The position numbers and the translations under genes were made by a program. A model generated the notes under the pieces. It worked only from the letters and a program-made list of their open reading frames with translations, made no database searches and was not told the origin of the DNA. From Amycolatopsis sp. NBRC 101858 (GTDB lineage Bacteria > Actinomycetota > Actinomycetes > Mycobacteriales > Pseudonocardiaceae): a DNA stretch of 64,000 nt. Location of the stretch: positions 806,001-870,000 of the forward strand of contig NZ_BSTD01000003.1 in assembly GCF_030269325.1 (NCBI RefSeq). The letters run 5' to 3'. Shown piece by piece: positions 49,895-58,543 of the stretch (within the stretch, counting starts at the first letter, position 1; every line of letters starts with the position of its first letter).

Positions 49895-51112
49895 TCAGCC
49901 CGCGAGGCGCCGGACGACGCCGTCGGCGAGCAACCGGCCACGATCGGTGAGCACCGCGCGGCCCCGGGAATCCAAAGCGGACGCATCGAGCAGGCCCTCG
50001 GCCGCCGCCGCCCGGGCCTCCGCCAGCCCCGGTTCGTCCAGCACGTCGAGCGGAAGTCCTTCGGCGACGCGCAGTTCGAGCATGATCCGCTCGAGGTGCT
50101 GGTCGTCGTCGGTGAGCACCTCGCGCCCGCCCGCGGGCGAGTCGCCGGCGGCCAGCAGCGCGGTGTAGCGCGCCGGGTGCTTGACGTTCCACCAGCGCAC
50201 GCCGCCGACGTGGCTGTGCGCGCCCGGCCCGGCGCCCCACCAGTCGTCGCCACGCCAGTAGCCGAGGTTGTGGCGGCAGCGGGCGGCGTCGGAAGCCGCC
50301 CAGTTCGACACCTCGTACCAGCGCAGGCCCGCCGCCGACAGCGTCGCGTCGATCATCTCGTAGTCCGCGGCCAGCACGTCGTCGTCCGGCGCGGGCAGCT
50401 CGCCGCGGCGCACCCGGCGGGCCAGCGCCGTGCCCTCCTCGACGATCAGCGCGTACGCCGACACGTGGTCGACGCCCGCGGAAAGCACGGCGTCGAGCGT
50501 CGCGAGCAGGTCGTCGGGGCGCTCGCCGGGCGTGCCGTAGATCACGTCGAGGTTCACGTGCTCGAACCCGGCCGCACGGGCTTCGGCAGCGGCCTTGCCC
50601 GGCCGGCCCGGGGTGTGCACGCGGTCGAGGATCTTCAGCACGTGCTGCGCGGCCGACTGCATCCCGAGCGAGACGCGCGTGTAGCCGGCTTCGCGGATCC
50701 CGGCGAAGAACTCCGGCGACGTCGACTCCGGGTTCGACTCCGTCGTGACCTCGGCGCCCGGGGCGAGCCCGAAGACGTCGCGGACGGCGTCGAGGACCGA
50801 GGCGAGACCGTCGGCGCCGAGCAGCGACGGCGTGCCGCCGCCGACGAACACCGTGTCGGCGGCGGGCGGCACGACCAGTACCTTCGCGGCGAGCTCCAGC
50901 TCGCGCCGCAGCCCTTCGAGCCAGGACTGCGGCGACGAGCCCGAGTCGAGCTCACCGGCGGTGTAGGTGTTGAAGTCGCAGTAGCCGCAGCGCGTCGCGC
51001 AGAACGGCACGTGCACGTAGACCCCGAACGTTCTGCTGCCGAGCCCCTTCAGCGCGCTGTCGGGCAACGCCGGGTCGATCGGGGTGGCGGGGTCGGGACG
51101 CAGCACGGGCAC
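49895..51112 (-). CDS. hemW: HemW-type radical SAM heme chaperone-like protein
   Basis: This 405-residue protein, starting at a GTG (51112), has the radical SAM motif CATRCGYCDF (CxxxCxxC), GGGTPSLL and the HemN/HemW C-terminal domain with VSNWAASDAARCRHNLGYWRGDDWWGAGPGAHSHVG (core HNLGYWRGDDWWG). Related proteins are often called coproporphyrinogen oxidase, but HemW lacks the residues HemN needs and binds heme. The 405-residue length suits HemW. It is followed at once by the VOC gene upstream in the same direction. Confidence 0.92.
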   Translation of the reverse strand: MPVLRPDPATPIDPALPDSALKGLGSRTFGVYVHVPFCATRCGYCDFNTYTAGELDSGSSPQSWLEGLRRELELAAKVLVVPPAADTVFVGGGTPSLLGADGLASVLDAVRDVFGLAPGAEVTTESNPESTSPEFFAGIREAGYTRVSLGMQSAAQHVLKILDRVHTPGRPGKAAAEARAAGFEHVNLDVIYGTPGERPDDLLATLDAVLSAGVDHVSAYALIVEEGTALARRVRRGELPAPDDDVLAADYEMIDATLSAAGLRWYEVSNWAASDAARCRHNLGYWRGDDWWGAGPGAHSHVGGVRWWNVKHPARYTALLAAGDSPAGGREVLTDDDQHLERIMLELRVAEGLPLDVLDEPGLAEARAAAAEGLLDASALDSRGRAVLTDRGRLLADGVVRRLAG

Positions 51113-51126
51113 ACCGCGATTGTCCC

Positions 51127-51543
51127 TTACGACGCCGGGAGGTTCGCCGCCGCCCAGTCCGGGTCGGGGGCGATCATCTCGATGACGTCGAGCAGCACGC
51201 CGTTCGGATCCGCGACGTAGAAGTGCCGCTGCCCGTACACCTCGTCGACGACCGGCGTGACGAGCTCCACACCGGCCTCCGCCAGCCGCTTCGCCTCGGC
51301 CGCGGCGTCCTCGACGACGAGCCCGAACATCAGCCCGGACGTCTCCCGCGACCGGTAAGCCGGCGGGACCGACTCGTGCCCGCGCTGCACGAAGCTGATC
51401 TCGTAGCCCGGTGCACCGGCGTTGATGCTGGCGAACAAGTCCAGCTCGACCGTGACCGGCAGCCCGACCACGTCCCGGTAGAAGCGGGTGGTCGCGGCGA
51501 CGTCGTCGACCAGGTAGCCCGCCCCGAAACCCTTGACCTGCAT
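51127..51543 (-). CDS. VOC-superfamily (glyoxalase-like) protein
   Basis: This 138-residue protein, with an ATG at 51543, shows VOC betas: GFGAGYLVDDVAATTRFYRDVVGLPV, FGLVVEDAAAEAKRLAEAGVEL and RHFYVADPNGVLLDVIE. The ligand-binding or catalytic residues of glyoxalase I cannot be fixed from sequence. It diverges from a TetR gene with an operator between, so it is probably the target of that repressor. Confidence 0.85.
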   Translation of the reverse strand: MQVKGFGAGYLVDDVAATTRFYRDVVGLPVTVELDLFASINAGAPGYEISFVQRGHESVPPAYRSRETSGLMFGLVVEDAAAEAKRLAEAGVELVTPVVDEVYGQRHFYVADPNGVLLDVIEMIAPDPDWAAANLPAS

Positions 51544-51558
51544 CCCCAGTTCCTCTCG

Positions 51559-51602
51559 TTCAAACCACTATGTCTGTAGTACTCTAACCGCAGTGGTTTG
51601 AA
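51559..51602. promoter_or_regulatory. Long inverted repeat in the VOC/TetR divergent region
   Basis: TTCAAACCACT (51559-51569) and AGTGGTTTGAA (51592-51602) are perfect 11-bp arms with a 22-bp spacer. The spacer carries ACTA/TAGT and an AGTACT palindrome. The large spacing suggests two operator half-sites or two overlapping operators rather than one compact site. It sits between the VOC start and the TetR start. Confidence 0.75.
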
Positions 51603-51621
51603 TCGGGCAAGGAGGATTTCC

Positions 51622-52197
51622 GTGCGGCAGAACACCGAACGGCGGACGGCCCTGACGGACGCGGCCATCGAGGTCCTCGCCCGCGATGGCGCGCGCGGGC
51701 TCACCTACCGCGCGGTGGACACCGAGGCAGGGGTGCCGCCGGGGACGACGTCGAACTACTTCCGCGACCGCGACCGGCTGCTGGCCGAGGCCGGGGACCG
51801 CGTGCACGTCCGGCTGTCCGCGCCGGAAGAGGTGATGGCCGATCCCCGGGCCGAAGAGCCGTCGACCGGCCGGGTCGCCGCCCTGCTCGGTGACCTGATG
51901 ACCCGGCTGACCACCCGCCGCAGCTCCTACCTCGCCCTGCTCGAACTGCGCCTGGAGGCGAACCGGCGGCCCGGGCTCGCGGCGGCACTGACCGCGACCG
52001 TGCGGGAGAGCTTCGAGCTCAGCGTGGGCTTCCACGAAGCCGCCGGCCTGCCCGGCGGGCGCGACGAGGTCCTGCTGCTCCATCTGGCCCTGACCGGCCT
52101 CACCGTCGAGCGGTTGACATTGCCCGAGGCGTTCGCCGGGTACTCGGACGCGCAGGTCGTGGGTCTGCTGGTCGACCGCATTCTCCCAGGCGAGTGA
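51622..52197 (+). CDS. TetR-family regulator
   Basis: This 191-residue regulator starts at a GTG (51622) with GGAGG upstream (GCAAGGAGGATTTCC, seven-base spacing), better than a TTG at 51598. The HTH is ARGLTYRAVDTEAGVPPGTTSNYFRDRDRLL (core VDTEAGVPPGTTSNYF), followed by a TetR_C ligand domain. It diverges from the VOC gene and likely controls it through the inverted repeat between them. The ligand is unknown. Confidence 0.93.
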   Translation: MRQNTERRTALTDAAIEVLARDGARGLTYRAVDTEAGVPPGTTSNYFRDRDRLLAEAGDRVHVRLSAPEEVMADPRAEEPSTGRVAALLGDLMTRLTTRRSSYLALLELRLEANRRPGLAAALTATVRESFELSVGFHEAAGLPGGRDEVLLLHLALTGLTVERLTLPEAFAGYSDAQVVGLLVDRILPGE

Positions 52198-52258
52198 CCC
52201 TTCTCCCACCATCCGGGCACCGCTGGACCACATTGTGGACGCGTGGCACGCTGACGCC

Positions 52259-52345
52259 GTGACTCATGCCGGTGTTCTCCTCGTGGCCCGCCGCCACGTC
52301 GACCTCCTGCGGGTCGCCAGCGCCCTCTGCGTACCCGTTCGCTGA
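52259..52345 (+). CDS. Cysteine-responsive leader peptide of the sirA operon
   Basis: A GTG at 52259 opens a 28-residue mini-ORF ending at a TGA (52345). It contains VARRHVDLLRVASALC, the pattern of putative leader peptides that precede sulfur genes in actinobacteria, and a single Cys codon TGC at 52328-52330. No good ribosome-binding site stands before the GTG, so it may be translated from a leaderless transcript. Stalling at the Cys codon when cysteinyl-tRNA is scarce would alter folding of the downstream leader (see 52377-52437). This is inferred; translation is not shown. Confidence 0.8.
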   Translation: MTHAGVLLVARRHVDLLRVASALCVPVR

Positions 52346-52376
52346 CTGCCGTCGCCACCACGAATTCTGGACAGCC

Positions 52377-52437
52377 GGCGCCGGAGGACACCCGCGAGCC
52401 GGTGGTTCCTCCGCCGCCACGAAAGCCTCTCGGAGGA
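52377..52437 (+). promoter_or_regulatory. Alternative hairpins controlling sirA
   Basis: The segment TCCTCCG (52407-52413) can pair with CGGAGGA at 52382-52388, within the longer near-perfect stem GGCGCCGGAGGA/TCCTCCGCCGCC, or with CGGAGGA at 52431-52437, which contains the sirA ribosome-binding site. The two pairings cannot coexist. The first leaves the site free; the second hides it. This is the layout of a translational attenuator linked to the upstream mini-ORF. Confidence 0.65.
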
Positions 52438-52444
52438 CGCCGCC

Positions 52445-54133
52445 ATGGCCACGCCCCAGACCCCCGCCCGCCCCGCGCGCGTCAAGCAGAAGCGCGGCGA
52501 AGGGCAGTGGGCGCTCGGTTACCGCGAGCCGCTGAACCCGAACGAGCGGTCGAAGAAGGACGACCACCCGCTCAACGTGCGGGCGCGGATCGAGAACATC
52601 TACGCCCACCGCGGGTTCGACGCGATCGACCCGGGTGACCTGCGCGGCCGGTTCCGCTGGTTCGGCCTCTACACCCAGCGCAAGCCGGGCATCGACGGCG
52701 GCCGCACCGCGACGCTGGAGCCCGAAGAGCTCGACGACCGCTACTTCATGCTGCGGGTCCGGCTCGACGGCGGGGTGCTGAGCACCGGGCAGCTCACCGT
52801 GCTCGGCGAGATCTCGCAGGAGCACGCGCGGGACACCGCCGACATCACCGACCGGCAGAACATCCAGTACCACTGGATCGAGATCGAAGACGTGCCCAAG
52901 ATCTGGGCGAAGCTCGAGAACGCCGGGATGACCACGATGGAGGCCTGCGGCGACAGCCCGCGCGTCATCCTCGGCTCGCCGGTCGCGGGCATCGCGGCGG
53001 ACGAGGTCATCGACGGCACGCCGGCGATCGAGGAGATCAAGCGCCGCTACATCGGCAAGCCGGAGTACGCGAACCTGCCGCGCAAGTTCAAGACCGCGAT
53101 CTCGGGCCAGCCCGACGTCGCCCACGAGATCCACGACATCGCCTTCGTCGGCGTGGACCACCCGGAACACGGGCCCGGCTTCGACCTCTGGGTCGGCGGC
53201 GGCCTGTCCACCAACCCGATGCTCGGGCAGCGCCTCGGCGCCTGGGTGCCGCGCGACGAGGTGCCGGACGTCTGGGAAGGCGTCATCTCGATCTTCCGCG
53301 ACTACGGCTACCGCCGGCTGCGCTCGCGGGCCCGGATCAAGTTCCTGGTCAAGGACTGGGGTGCGGAGAAGTTCCGCCAGGTGCTGCAGGACGAGTACCT
53401 CAAGCGCGAGCTGATCGACGGGCCGCCGCCGGCCGACCCGGCCGTCCCGATCGACCACGTCGGCGTGCACCCGCAGGTCGACGGCAAGTTCTACGTCGGC
53501 GCGGCGCCGATCGCCGGCCGCGTCTCCGGCGGCACGCTGGTCGCCGTCGCGAAGGCCGCCGAGCGGGCCGGCTCGGGCCGGGTCCGGCTCACCCCGCAGC
53601 AGAAGCTCGTCGTGCTGGACGTCCCGGAAGCGCAGGTCGCCCCGCTCCAGGCGGAGCTGGCCGAGCTGGGGCTGGAGACGAAGCCGTCGCCGTGGCGGCG
53701 CAGCGTGATGGCCTGCACCGGGCTGGAGTTCTGCAAGCTCGCCATCGTCGAGACGAAGGCCCGCGCGCAGCAGCTCGTCGCGGACCTCGAGAAGTCCCTC
53801 GCGGACATCCAGGACGGTCTCGACACGCCGGTCAGCGTGCACCTCAACGGCTGCCCCAACTCCTGCGCGCGGATCCAGACCGCGGACATCGGGCTCAAGG
53901 GCCAGATCGTCACCGACGCCGACGGCAACCAGGTCGAAGGCTTCCAGGTGCACCTCGGCGGCGGCCTCGGCCTCGACGCCGGGTTCGGCCGGAAGCTGCG
54001 CGGCCACAAGGTGACCGCGTCGGAGCTGACCGGGTACGTCGAGCGCGTCGTCCGCAACTACGTCACCGGGCGCGAATCCGGCGAGCGGTTCGCGCAGTGG
54101 GCCGGGCGCGCCGAGGAAAGCGCCCTGCAGTGA
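52445..54133 (+). CDS. sirA: Ferredoxin-dependent assimilatory sulfite reductase
   Basis: This 562-residue enzyme reduces sulfite to sulfide with ferredoxin electrons. It contains the two repeated ferrite-reductase half-domains and siroheme/4Fe-4S motif Cys at C424-x5-C430 (CTGLEFC) and C470-x3-C474 (CPNSC). It resembles Rv2391 (NirA/SirA). The ATG at 52445 has GGAGG eight bases upstream, inside the alternative hairpin. The final gene of this operon, a sirohydrochlorin chelatase, would supply its siroheme. Confidence 0.95.
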   Translation: MATPQTPARPARVKQKRGEGQWALGYREPLNPNERSKKDDHPLNVRARIENIYAHRGFDAIDPGDLRGRFRWFGLYTQRKPGIDGGRTATLEPEELDDRYFMLRVRLDGGVLSTGQLTVLGEISQEHARDTADITDRQNIQYHWIEIEDVPKIWAKLENAGMTTMEACGDSPRVILGSPVAGIAADEVIDGTPAIEEIKRRYIGKPEYANLPRKFKTAISGQPDVAHEIHDIAFVGVDHPEHGPGFDLWVGGGLSTNPMLGQRLGAWVPRDEVPDVWEGVISIFRDYGYRRLRSRARIKFLVKDWGAEKFRQVLQDEYLKRELIDGPPPADPAVPIDHVGVHPQVDGKFYVGAAPIAGRVSGGTLVAVAKAAERAGSGRVRLTPQQKLVVLDVPEAQVAPLQAELAELGLETKPSPWRRSVMACTGLEFCKLAIVETKARAQQLVADLEKSLADIQDGLDTPVSVHLNGCPNSCARIQTADIGLKGQIVTDADGNQVEGFQVHLGGGLGLDAGFGRKLRGHKVTASELTGYVERVVRNYVTGRESGERFAQWAGRAEESALQ

Positions 54134-54285
54134 CCTCCACCGAGCGCGCGGTGCCGTACTACTGCCCGTACTGCGGCGACGAAGACCTGCGGCCGGAAGA
54201 GAACGGCGGCTGGCTGTGTTCCGGTTGCCGCCGGGTTTTCTCGGTCAAGTTCCTCGGCCTGTCCCTTCCGGAGGTTTCCCGATGA
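54130..54285 (+). CDS. Small zinc-ribbon protein between sirA and cysH
   Basis: A GTG at 54130 overlaps the sirA stop (GTGA) and encodes 51 residues ending in a TGA that overlaps the cysH start (ATGA). It has two CxxC pairs (YYCPYCGDEDL and CSGCRRVFSV), a zinc ribbon pattern. Small proteins at this place occur in other actinobacterial sulfate operons (for example next to SCO6102). The role is unknown; perhaps it assists the reductases. Confidence 0.85.
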   Translation: MTSTERAVPYYCPYCGDEDLRPEENGGWLCSGCRRVFSVKFLGLSLPEVSR

Positions 54286-54977
54286 CCGCCACCGCCGACT
54301 ACAAGACCCTCGCCGAGCGCGCTTCGAAGGAACTCGCGCAAGCCACTGCCGACGAGGCGATCCGCTGGACCGTCGACACCTTCGGCGAGGACTTCATCGT
54401 GGCGTCCAACATGCAGGACGCCGTGCTCGTGGACCTCACCACGAAGGTGAAGTCCGATGTGGACATCCTCTTCCTCGAGACCGGCTACCACTTCCCCGAG
54501 ACGATCGGCACGCGCGACGCGGTGCAGGCGGTCTACCCGAACGTCAAGATCGTCAACGCGCAGGCCGAGCAGAGCGTCGCCGAGCAGGACGCGGAGTACG
54601 GCGAGAAGCTGCACGACCGCGACCCGACGCTGTGCTGCAACCTGCGCAAGGTCGTGCCGCTGCGCAAGACCCTGGCGAACTACTCGGCGTGGATCACCGG
54701 CGTCCGCCGGGTCGACGCGCCGACCCGCGCGAACACCCCGATCGTCACCTGGGACGACCGCAACGGCCTGGTGAAGATCAACCCGATCGCGGCCTGGACC
54801 GACGACGAGTTCAACGGCTACATCCGCGAGCACGGGATCCTGGAGAACCCGCTGGTGTCGATCGGCTACCTCTCGATCGGCTGCGCGCCGTGCACCGCGC
54901 GCGTGGAGCCGGGCCAGGACCCGCGCAGCGGCCGGTGGGCGGGGCAGAGCAAGACCGAGTGCGGACTGCACGGCTGA
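54282..54977 (+). CDS. cysH: APS reductase (4Fe-4S type, CysH)
   Basis: This 231-residue enzyme reduces adenosine-5'-phosphosulfate to sulfite with thioredoxin. The [4Fe-4S] ligands are C118-C119 (TLCCNLRK) and C201-x2-C204 (IGCAPCTARV), and the catalytic Cys is C227 in KTECGLHG. The cluster Cys mark it as an APS reductase, not a PAPS reductase, consistent with absence of an APS kinase gene here. It overlaps the zinc-ribbon gene by 4 bp. Confidence 0.96.
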   Translation: MTATADYKTLAERASKELAQATADEAIRWTVDTFGEDFIVASNMQDAVLVDLTTKVKSDVDILFLETGYHFPETIGTRDAVQAVYPNVKIVNAQAEQSVAEQDAEYGEKLHDRDPTLCCNLRKVVPLRKTLANYSAWITGVRRVDAPTRANTPIVTWDDRNGLVKINPIAAWTDDEFNGYIREHGILENPLVSIGYLSIGCAPCTARVEPGQDPRSGRWAGQSKTECGLHG

Positions 54978-54988
54978 GGAAGGGACGC

Positions 54989-55909
54989 ATGACGACCTTG
55001 GAGCCCGCCACCGATGCGGCACAGGACAACTTGGCCGCGCTCGAATCCGAAGCGATCCACATCTTCCGCGAAGTGGCGGGTGAGTTCGACCGGCCGGTGA
55101 TCCTCTTCTCCGGCGGCAAGGACTCGACGCTGCTGCTGCACCTGGCGATCAAGGCGTTCTGGCCGGCGCCGGTCCCGTTCCCGCTGCTGCACGTGGACAC
55201 CGGGCACAACTTCGACGAGGTCATCGAGTTCCGCGACCGCGTCGTCGAGCGGCACGGCCTGCGGCTGGTCGTCGCGAAGGTCCAGGACTGGATCGACGAC
55301 GGACGGCTCGAGGAGCGCGCCGACGGGATGCGCAACCCGCTGCAGACCACGCCGTTGCTCGACACCATCTCGGAGAACAAGTTCGACGCCGTGTTCGGCG
55401 GCGGCCGCCGCGACGAAGAGCGCGCCCGGGCGAAGGAGCGGATCTTCAGCCTCCGCAACGCCTTCGGCCAGTGGGAGCCGCGCCGGCAGCGGCCCGAGCT
55501 GTGGAACCTCTACAACGGCAGGCACCGCCCGGGCGAGCAGGTCCGCGTCTTCCCGCTGTCCAACTGGACCGAGGCCGACGTCTGGAACTACATCGCCCGC
55601 GAGAAGGTCGAACTGCCGTCGATCTACTACGCGCACCAGCGCGAGGTGTACCTGCGCGACGGGATGCTGCTGGCCGAAGGCCCGTGGGGCGGCCCGCGGC
55701 CCGGTGAAGAGGTCCGCGAGCTGACCGTCCGCTACCGGACCGTCGGCGACGGCTCGTGCACCGGGGCGATCGAGTCCACCGCGACCACCGTCGAAGACGT
55801 CATCGCCGAGGTGTCGGCGTCCCGGCTCACCGAACGCGGCGCCACCCGCGCCGACGACCGGATGTCCGAGGCGGCCATGGAAGACCGCAAGCGTGAGGGG
55901 TACTTCTGA
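54989..55909 (+). CDS. cysD: Sulfate adenylyltransferase subunit 2
   Basis: This 306-residue catalytic subunit makes APS from sulfate and ATP. It has the PP-loop SGGKDST (near 41-47), the conserved RRDEERARAKERIFS and GAIESTA, and ends REGYF. The start at 54989 follows AAGGGA. It overlaps cysN by one base. Confidence 0.96.
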   Translation: MTTLEPATDAAQDNLAALESEAIHIFREVAGEFDRPVILFSGGKDSTLLLHLAIKAFWPAPVPFPLLHVDTGHNFDEVIEFRDRVVERHGLRLVVAKVQDWIDDGRLEERADGMRNPLQTTPLLDTISENKFDAVFGGGRRDEERARAKERIFSLRNAFGQWEPRRQRPELWNLYNGRHRPGEQVRVFPLSNWTEADVWNYIAREKVELPSIYYAHQREVYLRDGMLLAEGPWGGPRPGEEVRELTVRYRTVGDGSCTGAIESTATTVEDVIAEVSASRLTERGATRADDRMSEAAMEDRKREGYF

Positions 55910-57171
55910 TGAGCTCGCTGCTTCGCCTGGCCACGGCCGGGAGCGTCGACGACGGCAAGTCCACTTTGGTCGGCCGGCTGCTCTACGACACCAAGTCGGT
56001 GCTCGCCGACCAGCTCGACGCCGTCACGCGCGCGTCCGTCGACAAGGGACTGTCCACTCCGGACCTGTCGCTGCTCGTCGACGGCCTGCGCTCGGAACGC
56101 GAGCAGGGCATCACCATCGACGTCGCCTACCGGTACTTCGCCACGCCGAAGCGGTCGTTCGTGCTGGCCGACACGCCCGGGCACGTGCAGTACACGCGCA
56201 ACACGGTGACCGGCGCGTCCACCGCGCAGCTGGCCGTGCTGCTGGTCGACGCGCGCAAGGGCGTCATCGAGCAGACCCGGCGGCACGCGGCCGTGCTGGC
56301 CCTGCTCGGCGTGCCGCAGCTGGTGCTCGCGGTGAACAAGATCGACCTGGTCGGCTACGACGAGGCGACGTTCACGGTGATCGCCAAGGAGTTCGCTTCG
56401 CACGCCGAAACGCTGGGGTACCCGCAGGGCTCGGTGCTCGCGATCCCGGTCTCGGCGCTGGAGGGCGACAACGTCGCGTCGCGGTCTTCGCGCACGCCGT
56501 GGTACTCCGGTCCCAGCCTGCTGGAGCACCTCGAGGACGTGCCGGTCGCGCCCGACCCGCACGACTCGGCGCTGCGCTTCCCGGTGCAGTACGTGATCCG
56601 CCCGCGCACGCCGGAGTACCCGGACTACCGCGGTTACGCGGGCCAGATCGCGGCGGGCACGGTCCGCCCGGGCGACGAGATCGTCGTGCTGCCGCAAGGC
56701 ATCCGCAGCCGCATCGAGCGCATCGACACCGCCGACGGCCCGCTGGCGGAGGCCGGCGCCGGCACGTCGGTGACGCTGCTGCTCACCGACGACATCGACA
56801 TCTCCCGCGGTGACCTGATCGCCGCGGCGGACGCGCCGCCGCGGGTCACCGACGAGATCACCGGCACGCTGTGCTGGCTCTCGTCGAAGCCGCTCAAGCC
56901 GGGCGCGCGCGTGCTCGTCAAGCACGGCGCCCGGACGGTGCAGGCACTGGTCGGCGAGCTGCACGCGCGGTTCGACGAGCAGAAGCTGTCCAGTGTGGAC
57001 GCCCCGGCCTCGTTGGAGCTCAACGACATCGGGCTGGTCACGTTGACGCTGGCCGAAGAGCTGGGCGTCGACGACTACGGCGTCAGCCCCCGCACCGGCG
57101 CGTTCCTGGTGATCGACCCGAAGGACGGCGACACCCTCGCCGCGGGCCTGGTCGGTGAGCGCTTCTCGTGA
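55909..57171 (+). CDS. cysN: Sulfate adenylyltransferase subunit 1 (GTPase), no fused APS kinase
   Basis: This 420-residue EF-Tu-like GTPase drives CysD. It contains G1 GSVDDGKST (11-19), switch ITIDVAYRYF, G3 DTPGHVQYTRN and G4 NKIDLV, then beta-barrel domains. The length shows CysN alone without a fused CysC domain, consistent with an APS-reductase pathway. It overlaps the next gene by 4 bp (GTGA). Confidence 0.96.
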   Translation: MSSLLRLATAGSVDDGKSTLVGRLLYDTKSVLADQLDAVTRASVDKGLSTPDLSLLVDGLRSEREQGITIDVAYRYFATPKRSFVLADTPGHVQYTRNTVTGASTAQLAVLLVDARKGVIEQTRRHAAVLALLGVPQLVLAVNKIDLVGYDEATFTVIAKEFASHAETLGYPQGSVLAIPVSALEGDNVASRSSRTPWYSGPSLLEHLEDVPVAPDPHDSALRFPVQYVIRPRTPEYPDYRGYAGQIAAGTVRPGDEIVVLPQGIRSRIERIDTADGPLAEAGAGTSVTLLLTDDIDISRGDLIAAADAPPRVTDEITGTLCWLSSKPLKPGARVLVKHGARTVQALVGELHARFDEQKLSSVDAPASLELNDIGLVTLTLAEELGVDDYGVSPRTGAFLVIDPKDGDTLAAGLVGERFS

Positions 57172-57905
57172 CGCCACCCCTGGTCGCCGTCGCGCACGGC
57201 AGTCGTGATCCCCGCTCGGCCACGACCGTGCGGGCGCTCGTCGACGTCGTGCGCGCCCAGGCGCCGGGGCTCTCGGTGCACGAGTCCTTCCTGGACCTTT
57301 CCGCTCCAAACGTGACGGACGTGCTGCGGTCGTTGTACGCGGACGGCCACCGGAGCGCGGTCGTGGTGCCGCTGCTGCTCGGCAGCGCGTTCCACGCCCG
57401 GGTCGACCTGCCGGCGCTGATCGACCAGGTCGTTTCCGGGTGCCCGGGCTTCCGCGTCGAGGTGTCGGACGTCCTGGGCGCCGACCCGGCACTGGAGGCG
57501 GTGGCCCTGGACCGGCTGGCTGCCGCACCGCGCCGGCGCGGGACGGGCGTGCTGCTCAGCGCGGTCGGCTCGTCCAACGCCTCGGCGAACGCGGTGGTCG
57601 CTTCGCTGGCTTCGCGCTGGGAGTCACGGCTCGGTGTTCCGGTGAGCGAGGCCTTCGCTTCGGCGACCCAGCCGGACATCCCCGCGGCCGCCGCCCGGCT
57701 GCGCGAGCGAGGCGTCCGGCACCTGGTCGTGGCGTCGTGGTTCCTCGCACCGGGCCTGCTGCCGGACCGCATCGAGCGGCTGGCGCGCGAGGCCGACCCG
57801 CGGGCGTTCGTCGCGGCGCCGCTCGCCGACGACCCGCGCGTCGCCGACGTCGTCATCAGCCGGTATGCCACGGCGGTGAGCGGGCTGCTCCGCCAGTACG
57901 CCTGA
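57168..57905 (+). CDS. Sirohydrochlorin chelatase (CbiX/SirB-like)
   Basis: This 245-residue protein has two CbiX-type halves: the N-terminal VAVAHGSRDPRSATTVRALVD with the metal His, GSAFHARVDLPALID with a second His, and a C-terminal half with a weaker motif (LSAVGSSNASANAVV). Such proteins insert Fe2+ or Co2+ into sirohydrochlorin; in this sulfite reductase operon, ferrochelatase activity giving siroheme is most likely. It starts at a GTG overlapping cysN. Confidence 0.88.
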   Translation: MTPPLVAVAHGSRDPRSATTVRALVDVVRAQAPGLSVHESFLDLSAPNVTDVLRSLYADGHRSAVVVPLLLGSAFHARVDLPALIDQVVSGCPGFRVEVSDVLGADPALEAVALDRLAAAPRRRGTGVLLSAVGSSNASANAVVASLASRWESRLGVPVSEAFASATQPDIPAAAARLRERGVRHLVVASWFLAPGLLPDRIERLAREADPRAFVAAPLADDPRVADVVISRYATAVSGLLRQYA

Positions 57906-57915
57906 CCGGCGGTCC

Positions 57916-58543
57916 GTGCCATGCTCCGCGCAGTCCGCGGCCGCGCGAGCGAACCGCGAGATCGACGACCGGTGGGCGGAGACCCCGCTCGCGCAGCTGA
58001 GCCAGGAGCTCCCCGGCGGCCAGTGGACCGAAGCCCGCGTCCGTGAAGTGTGCGAAGCCGTCCCACGCCACCTCCTTCGGTGCGCCGGAACCCGGGACGA
58101 TCACGTGCGAGACGGACTACGTCCGCCAAGCCGGGTTCGACGGCGACCTGCCGGACCTCCTCCGCGCCGCCGACGTCGCCGCGCGCAAGCTCGGCTGGTC
58201 CGACCACGACGGCCGCCTCCAGACCGCGCTCGGCTACTACGAGACCAGTCGTCGCGCAGGCACCCCGGTCGACGCCGGGGCCGTGCCCGCCATCTCCTAC
58301 ACCGTCCCGCCGCCCGCCGCCGGGACCACGGGCTGCAGCTCCCCCGACTACCTGCGCGAGACTTCGGTGGAGCGCTCGAGCGCGCCCTGGGCGAAGGACT
58401 TCACCGAACGCGCGGTCTACGACCCGGCGTTCGAGCGGTCGAGCGGGCCCCCGGCCGCGACGACAGCGCCCGAGCTGCTGCGCGCCCACCGGTTCGTCCT
58501 GACGTTCGGCCTCGTGCGCCAGTGCAGTCTCCCCGTGGGCTGA
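57916..58543 (+). pseudogene. Frameshifted hypothetical gene
   Basis: From a GTG at 57916 the first frame reads PCSAQSAAARANREIDDRW to ELPGGQWTEARVREVCEAV. The matching continuation lies in the next frame from about 58065: SFGAPEPGTITCETDYVRQAG, LPDLLRAADVAARKLGWSD and on to TGA at 58541-58543. Loss of one base near 58063-58072 would reconcile the two parts into a single protein of about 208 residues. I do not recognise the family, and the N-terminus shows no clear signal peptide or ribosome-binding site, so a truncated 5' end is also possible. Confidence 0.6.
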
